Assembly: GCA_026713205.1 (NCBI GenBank) | Contig: JAPOOY010000022.1 | Location: 1 to 7,654, forward strand | Direction: 5' to 3' | Length of the DNA: 7,654 bases | Source: Bdellovibrionales bacterium | GTDB lineage: Bacteria; Bdellovibrionota; Bdellovibrionia; Bdellovibrionales; UBA1609 | Shown: positions 4,853 to 7,654 of the stretch, one piece after another | Position numbering within the stretch: the first letter of the stretch is position 1 | Layout: the number at the start of each line of letters is the position of its first letter | Program-made: the position numbers and the translations under genes | Notes under the pieces: model-generated | What the model was told of the DNA's origin: nothing | Database searches by the model: none | The model's input: the letters and a program-made list of their open reading frames with translations, nothing else

Positions 4853-5503
4853 TTAAACACAATCGGTATGATCCAAGGTTTTTGACGAACCCGGCCGTTC
4901 ATAAACTAAAAAGGAATGGGGTACGGGTTCGGGTGTCTCCTTTCGGGACACTTCCTGAAATTCTTTCAGAGGAATTTCAGGATAAAAGGCATCCCCTTCA
5001 TAGTCTTTATGAATACGGGTTAAGTAAATACGATTTACAAAGGGAAGTGTTTGTTTGTAAATTTCGCCACCGCCAATAATAAAAATCTCCCGGCCATATT
5101 TTTCCAATACTTCTTTCCGAGAACAAAAATCCATAGCGTCCTTAATAGAAGGACATACCACTACAGACAAAGATTTCTCTGTAACAAGAGTTGCGTTTTC
5201 AGGATACGCTCCACTCTTAAATAACTGATCTATGCCTCCCGTCCAAAGGGGGATATAGGTTTTTAAGTTGCTCTTTGACTGAAAATCCTTGTTTCTTGTA
5301 ACCACCACATTGAGCCTCCCGGGTAAAGGCTTTCCCAGGGATTCAAATGTTTTGCGCCCCATGATCAAAGCCTTTCTCCTGGTTGTTTCATTAAAAAATT
5401 TTAAATCGTCCGGGATATGCCAGGGGAGCTGGTTTTTCAAACCTATGACCTGATTTCGCGATGCCGCCACAATATGGGAAAAGGTCATTGCTGGTTTATT
5501 CAT
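4853..5503 (-). CDS. folA: Dihydrofolate reductase (long form)
   Basis: Catalyses NADPH-dependent reduction of dihydrofolate to tetrahydrofolate, replacing the cofactor oxidised by ThyA. Family motifs are clear: [20 protein letters not shown] (10-29), then IPDDLKFF with Asp33 as the catalytic acid (E. coli Asp27 equivalent). [18 protein letters not shown] (47-63) ends in the Arg that binds the folate glutamate, and FIIGGGEIY (141-149) is the NADPH-binding loop. The ATG overlaps the thyA stop as ATGA (5500-5503), with AAAGGACAGG upstream inside thyA, so the start is well supported and translation is coupled. At 216 aa it is far longer than the usual 160-170. The extra length is an insertion of roughly 35 residues at about 76-112, between the GRLNVVVTR strand and the SIKDAMDF helix, plus a C-terminal tail of about 14 residues. 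Palindrome B follows its stop. Confidence 0.95.
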   Translation of the reverse strand: MNKPAMTFSHIVAASRNQVIGLKNQLPWHIPDDLKFFNETTRRKALIMGRKTFESLGKPLPGRLNVVVTRNKDFQSKSNLKTYIPLWTGGIDQLFKSGAYPENATLVTEKSLSVVVCPSIKDAMDFCSRKEVLEKYGREIFIIGGGEIYKQTLPFVNRIYLTRIHKDYEGDAFYPEIPLKEFQEVSRKETPEPVPHSFLVYERPGSSKTLDHTDCV

Positions 5504-6291
5504 ACAGAGACCTGTCCTTTAATGGCAGGGTGATGCTGGTAGTTCTGAAAACTAAAATTCTCATAACCATAATCAAAAAGACTTTTTTCTTTTTTGAGAA
5601 TCATCTGAGGGAGAGGATAAGGCTTTCGGGTGAGCTGCAACTCCACCTGTTTAAAATGATTGTGATAAATATGAACATCTCCAAAGGTATGAACAAAAAA
5701 ACCCGGCTTTAAGTCACAAACCTGAGCCATCATCAAAGTTAAAAGAGAATAGCTGGCAATATTAAACGGCACCCCCAGAAAAGCATCCGCGCTTCTTTGG
5801 TAAAGCTGACAACTGAGCCTGCCTTCAGCTACATAAAATTGAAAAAAAGCATGGCAGGGGGGAAGAGCCATTTGATTCAATTCCCCTGGATTATAAGCCA
5901 CCACCATCAGCCTTCGGGAAGAGGGATTTTTTTTAATATTTTCTATCACTTGAGATATTTGATCCAGGGAGCGGCCATCTGAAGTTTTCCAACTTCTCCA
6001 CTGCGCTCCGTAAACGCGCCCCAAGTCTCCCTTTTCGTCAGCCCATTCATTCCATATCCGAACACCATTATCCTGGAGATATTTCACATTGGTGTCTCCA
6101 CGGAGAAACCATAAGAGTTCAAAAATAATGGATCGCAAATGAACTTTTTTTGTTGTTACCAGAGGAAACCCCTGACTTAAATCAAAGCGCATCTGCCAGC
6201 CAAAAAGGCTGCGTGTTCCTGTTCCCGTTCTATCGGAACGATTCACTCCGTCTTTCATAATATGATTTAAAAGATCAAGGTAGTTTTTCAT
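5500..6291 (-). CDS. thyA: Thymidylate synthase
   Basis: Converts dUMP to dTMP using methylene-tetrahydrofolate, the committed step of de novo thymidylate synthesis, and yields dihydrofolate for FolA. The 263-aa product is the length of the compact E. coli-type enzyme, with catalytic residues at the same numbers: Arg21 (RTGTG), Arg126-Arg127 (SSRR), Cys146 in [12 protein letters not shown], Asp169 (RSADAFLG), Asn177 (PFNIASY), and His207/Tyr209 (DVHIYHNH). All are intact. The start at 6291 gives the canonical N-terminus [12 protein letters not shown]. There is no good Shine-Dalgarno sequence: GTGGG directly abuts the ATG and GGAG is 13 nt away. It is the first gene of the minus-strand thyA-folA pair, an arrangement common in Alphaproteobacteria. 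The divergent Cache gene starts 240 nt away. Confidence 0.98.
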   Translation of the reverse strand: MKNYLDLLNHIMKDGVNRSDRTGTGTRSLFGWQMRFDLSQGFPLVTTKKVHLRSIIFELLWFLRGDTNVKYLQDNGVRIWNEWADEKGDLGRVYGAQWRSWKTSDGRSLDQISQVIENIKKNPSSRRLMVVAYNPGELNQMALPPCHAFFQFYVAEGRLSCQLYQRSADAFLGVPFNIASYSLLTLMMAQVCDLKPGFFVHTFGDVHIYHNHFKQVELQLTRKPYPLPQMILKKEKSLFDYGYENFSFQNYQHHPAIKGQVSV

Positions 6292-6530
6292 CCCACAAAT
6301 AATACTCCATAAATGTCTATCTCACCAGTATTGTTTCTTTTGCCCCGCCGCACCTGTAAACAGTAAAAACAAATTCAAATAAAACTCCTTTTCCTGTCTT
6401 CCAGACCAAAGGTCCTGCCTCCATAGGCAAAAACGATAACCTCCAAAGCGGAAAAAGGAACTCTACTCATCTAAAAAAACATCACCCTTTATTTTTTCCG
6501 ATAAATTGTTTAAAATATTGCTAAGCATAA
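6292..6530. other. Divergent intergenic region between thyA and the Cache gene
   Basis: This 239-nt gap must hold the thyA and Cache-gene promoters, but I see no near-consensus pair for either. TAAAAT at about 6510-6515 is a fair -10 for the plus-strand gene without a clear -35. On the minus strand a 35-aa frame runs 6424-6317 (MEAGPLVWKTGKG...[13 protein letters not shown]), too short to accept. A small hairpin, TGCCT-CCAT-AGGCA, followed by AAAA, lies at about 6416-6429. Confidence 0.4.
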
Positions 6531-7292
6531 ATGAAAGCAGTTAAAAAAATTTTCAGATTTATAAGTCTGACCTTACTTTATTTGGGTTTTTCCGGTCTGG
6601 CCGGAGTCTTTGGAGTCCTCTTATATGGCATCACCCATGATTTTGTTTCAAATCAGATAGAATCCAGAGGGCTGGCATCCGTTCAATCCAACTCTCCTAA
6701 AACCATACAAAGTCCTCCAAAGACAAATAAAAAAAATGTAAAAGCGCCTGTTCCCAATACACCAAACCCGCCTCAACCTCTGAAAACTGCAGAAGTGACA
6801 AATCAACAAGCATCTCCCTCCACACCACCTGCCGTTCAGCCAAATCAGCCACAGCCTATAACAGCCTCAGAAGTGAAAGATGAAAAGAGTCTGCAATCCT
6901 TTGTCCTAAGAGCTAAAAAACATTTGGAAAAAGACTATGACAGGGCTTTAGAAGATTTCAAAACAAATGAAATGTGGAAAACATCATTTACTTATCTGAG
7001 TATCTTAGATTTATCCGGCACTATTCTCTTTAATGCCAACCACCCTCATATAGAAGGTGAAAACGGAATGGACTGGAAAAATAAAGATGGTAAAAAAATC
7101 ATTACAGACATAGTCAACATTGGTAAAAACGGAAACGGCTTCTATGAATGTCGTATACGCCACCCGGACACAGAGACTTTACATCCTGCGCTTCACTACA
7201 TTACCTCCTTCAAAACCGAAGAAAACCCCCTTATAGTCGTCTCCAGTTTTTTTCTAAAAGAGCCCCCTTCTTCCAGCTCGGAAAAAGAGTAA
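6531..7292 (+). CDS. Membrane-anchored single-Cache-domain protein without a signalling module
   Basis: A 253-aa protein. Residues 1-35 contain basic KKIFRF and one hydrophobic segment (about 9-34), acting as an uncleaved anchor or signal sequence. Residues about 50-112 are a Pro/Gln/Thr/Asn/Lys-rich linker (KTIQSPPKTNKKNVKAPVPN and similar), typical of periplasm-spanning spacers. Residues about 113-243 form a Cache-type ligand-binding fold: KSLQSFVLRAKKHLEKD, then YLSILDLSGTILFNANHPHI (154-173), EGENG, GKKIITDIV, NGNGFYECRI and LHYITSF, the pattern of single-Cache (sCache_2-like) sensors. Most such domains sit in front of histidine kinases, chemoreceptors or GGDEF proteins. Here the chain ends soon after the fold (EPPSSSSEKE), with no second membrane helix or cytoplasmic domain. 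It may bind a small organic ligand and act through a partner. The ribosome binding site is weak (TAAG). It converges on the DUF299 gene. Confidence 0.8.
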   Translation: MKAVKKIFRFISLTLLYLGFSGLAGVFGVLLYGITHDFVSNQIESRGLASVQSNSPKTIQSPPKTNKKNVKAPVPNTPNPPQPLKTAEVTNQQASPSTPPAVQPNQPQPITASEVKDEKSLQSFVLRAKKHLEKDYDRALEDFKTNEMWKTSFTYLSILDLSGTILFNANHPHIEGENGMDWKNKDGKKIITDIVNIGKNGNGFYECRIRHPDTETLHPALHYITSFKTEENPLIVVSSFFLKEPPSSSSEKE

Positions 7293-7319
7293 TCGTTCCG
7301 GCATCTCTCATATAACAAA

Positions 7320-7338
7320 ATAATAATTAACTTATTAT
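7320..7338. terminator. AT-only hairpin between convergent genes
   Basis: ATAATAA (7320-7326) pairs with TTATTAT (7332-7338) around TTAAC, 7 bp, all A-T. It lies in the 42-nt gap between the Cache gene and the convergent DUF299 gene and overlaps the latter's stop codon. The position suits a bidirectional terminator, but the stem is weak. Confidence 0.2.
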
Positions 7339-7654
7339 AGAATTTTTACTGGAAGTTTTTTGCGAGAGGAAATAATACGGATAATTTCTCCGGCTGTTTC
7401 CTCCAAAGCTCTTTCCGTTACATTGAGAACGGGCCAACGATATTTTTGAAACAATTTTTGCGTCTCATCCACTTCTCTATAAACCTGGCGTTTATCCGCG
7501 TAATTTCCTCCGGGATCACAACCAAATTTTTCCAACCGGTTTTTTCGTATTTTAAATAAATACTCCGGATTGATTGTCAGAGCCACAATTTTCTTTTGAT
7601 CCGCCTTAAACAAATTTTCAGGAGGAGCTAAATTATAAACGAGGGGGATATTAG
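7335..7654 (-). CDS. ppsR: DUF299 kinase/pyrophosphorylase (PpsR/PDRP family), C-terminal part, 5' end outside window
   Basis: The frame is open to the right window edge; 105 residues plus a TAA stop are visible, about 40% of the usual length of roughly 270. Visible blocks fit the family: NIPLVYNLAPPENLF, then KKIVALTINPEYLFKIRKNR (family G/A-L-T-I-x-P-x-x-L-x-x-I-R-x-x-R). Next come YREVDETQKLFQKYRWPVLN, VTERALEETAGEII, and a short basic tail. These proteins use ADP to phosphorylate, and phosphate to dephosphorylate, an active-site Thr of PEP synthase or pyruvate phosphate dikinase, switching it off and on. Which enzyme is the target here cannot be told. The P-loop region expected upstream lies outside the window, so its integrity is unknown. 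The TTG at 7613 is internal, not the start. Confidence 0.9.
   Translation of the reverse strand, partial: NIPLVYNLAPPENLFKADQKKIVALTINPEYLFKIRKNRLEKFGCDPGGNYADKRQVYREVDETQKLFQKYRWPVLNVTERALEETAGEIIRIISSRKKLPVKIL

Noticed and set aside
6317..6424. 35-aa minus-strand frame upstream of thyA (MEAGPLVWKTGKG...)
   Set aside because: It is very short, with no recognised family and no clear ribosome binding site. It may be leader sequence or a gene remnant.

Overview
The window looks like part of an AT-rich bacterial chromosome, most likely alphaproteobacterial. This is inferred from thyA running directly into folA (ATGA overlap) and from a DUF299 (PpsR-type) kinase/pyrophosphorylase at the right edge. 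I cannot fix the genus. The low G+C, expanded intergenic DNA and gene debris would suit a host-associated lineage, but that is a guess.

Layout, left to right: (1) 3-386 (+): the C-terminal part of a SUMF1/formylglycine-generating-enzyme-fold protein, cut by the window edge. (2) 461-1553 (+): a very AT-rich cassette with a near-consensus promoter, a 58-aa basic ORF and a 265-aa protein with LSQSCDL and GRVGIPDY motifs; I cannot name its function. (3) About 1554-2490: a gene-poor stretch with a possible 39-aa membrane peptide, a minus-strand fragment resembling the start of a HigA-like antitoxin, and a weak diverged direct repeat. (4) 2528-6291, all minus strand, transcribed right to left: thyA-folA, palindrome B, an 84-aa ORF, a CNNM/CBS membrane protein, palindrome A, then cutA. 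(5) 6531-7292 (+): a membrane-anchored, probably periplasmic Cache-domain protein. (6) 7335-7654 (-): the C-terminal part of the DUF299 protein, convergent with the Cache gene.

The most striking feature is a pair of about 200-nt nested palindromes (2873-3067 and 4623-4834). Each has an outer inverted repeat, a 15-18 nt spacer, a 30-31 bp inner stem, and a 61-nt core ending in a small apical hairpin. The core is strongly conserved between copies. The inner stem differs at about ten positions and each copy still pairs (30/30 and 30/31). The apical helix also changes in compensatory fashion, including G-U pairs. Both copies lie about 20 nt after a stop codon, in the same orientation, between co-directional genes. 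A solo outer arm lies just past the cutA stop. This pattern fits either a mobile palindromic repeat (MITE/REP-like) or a structured RNA element that acts in mRNA processing or termination.

Functionally, ThyA and FolA form the thymidylate/tetrahydrofolate cycle. CutA and the CNNM/CBS protein both belong to families linked to metal or cation handling. The DUF299 protein would regulate PEP synthase or pyruvate phosphate dikinase.
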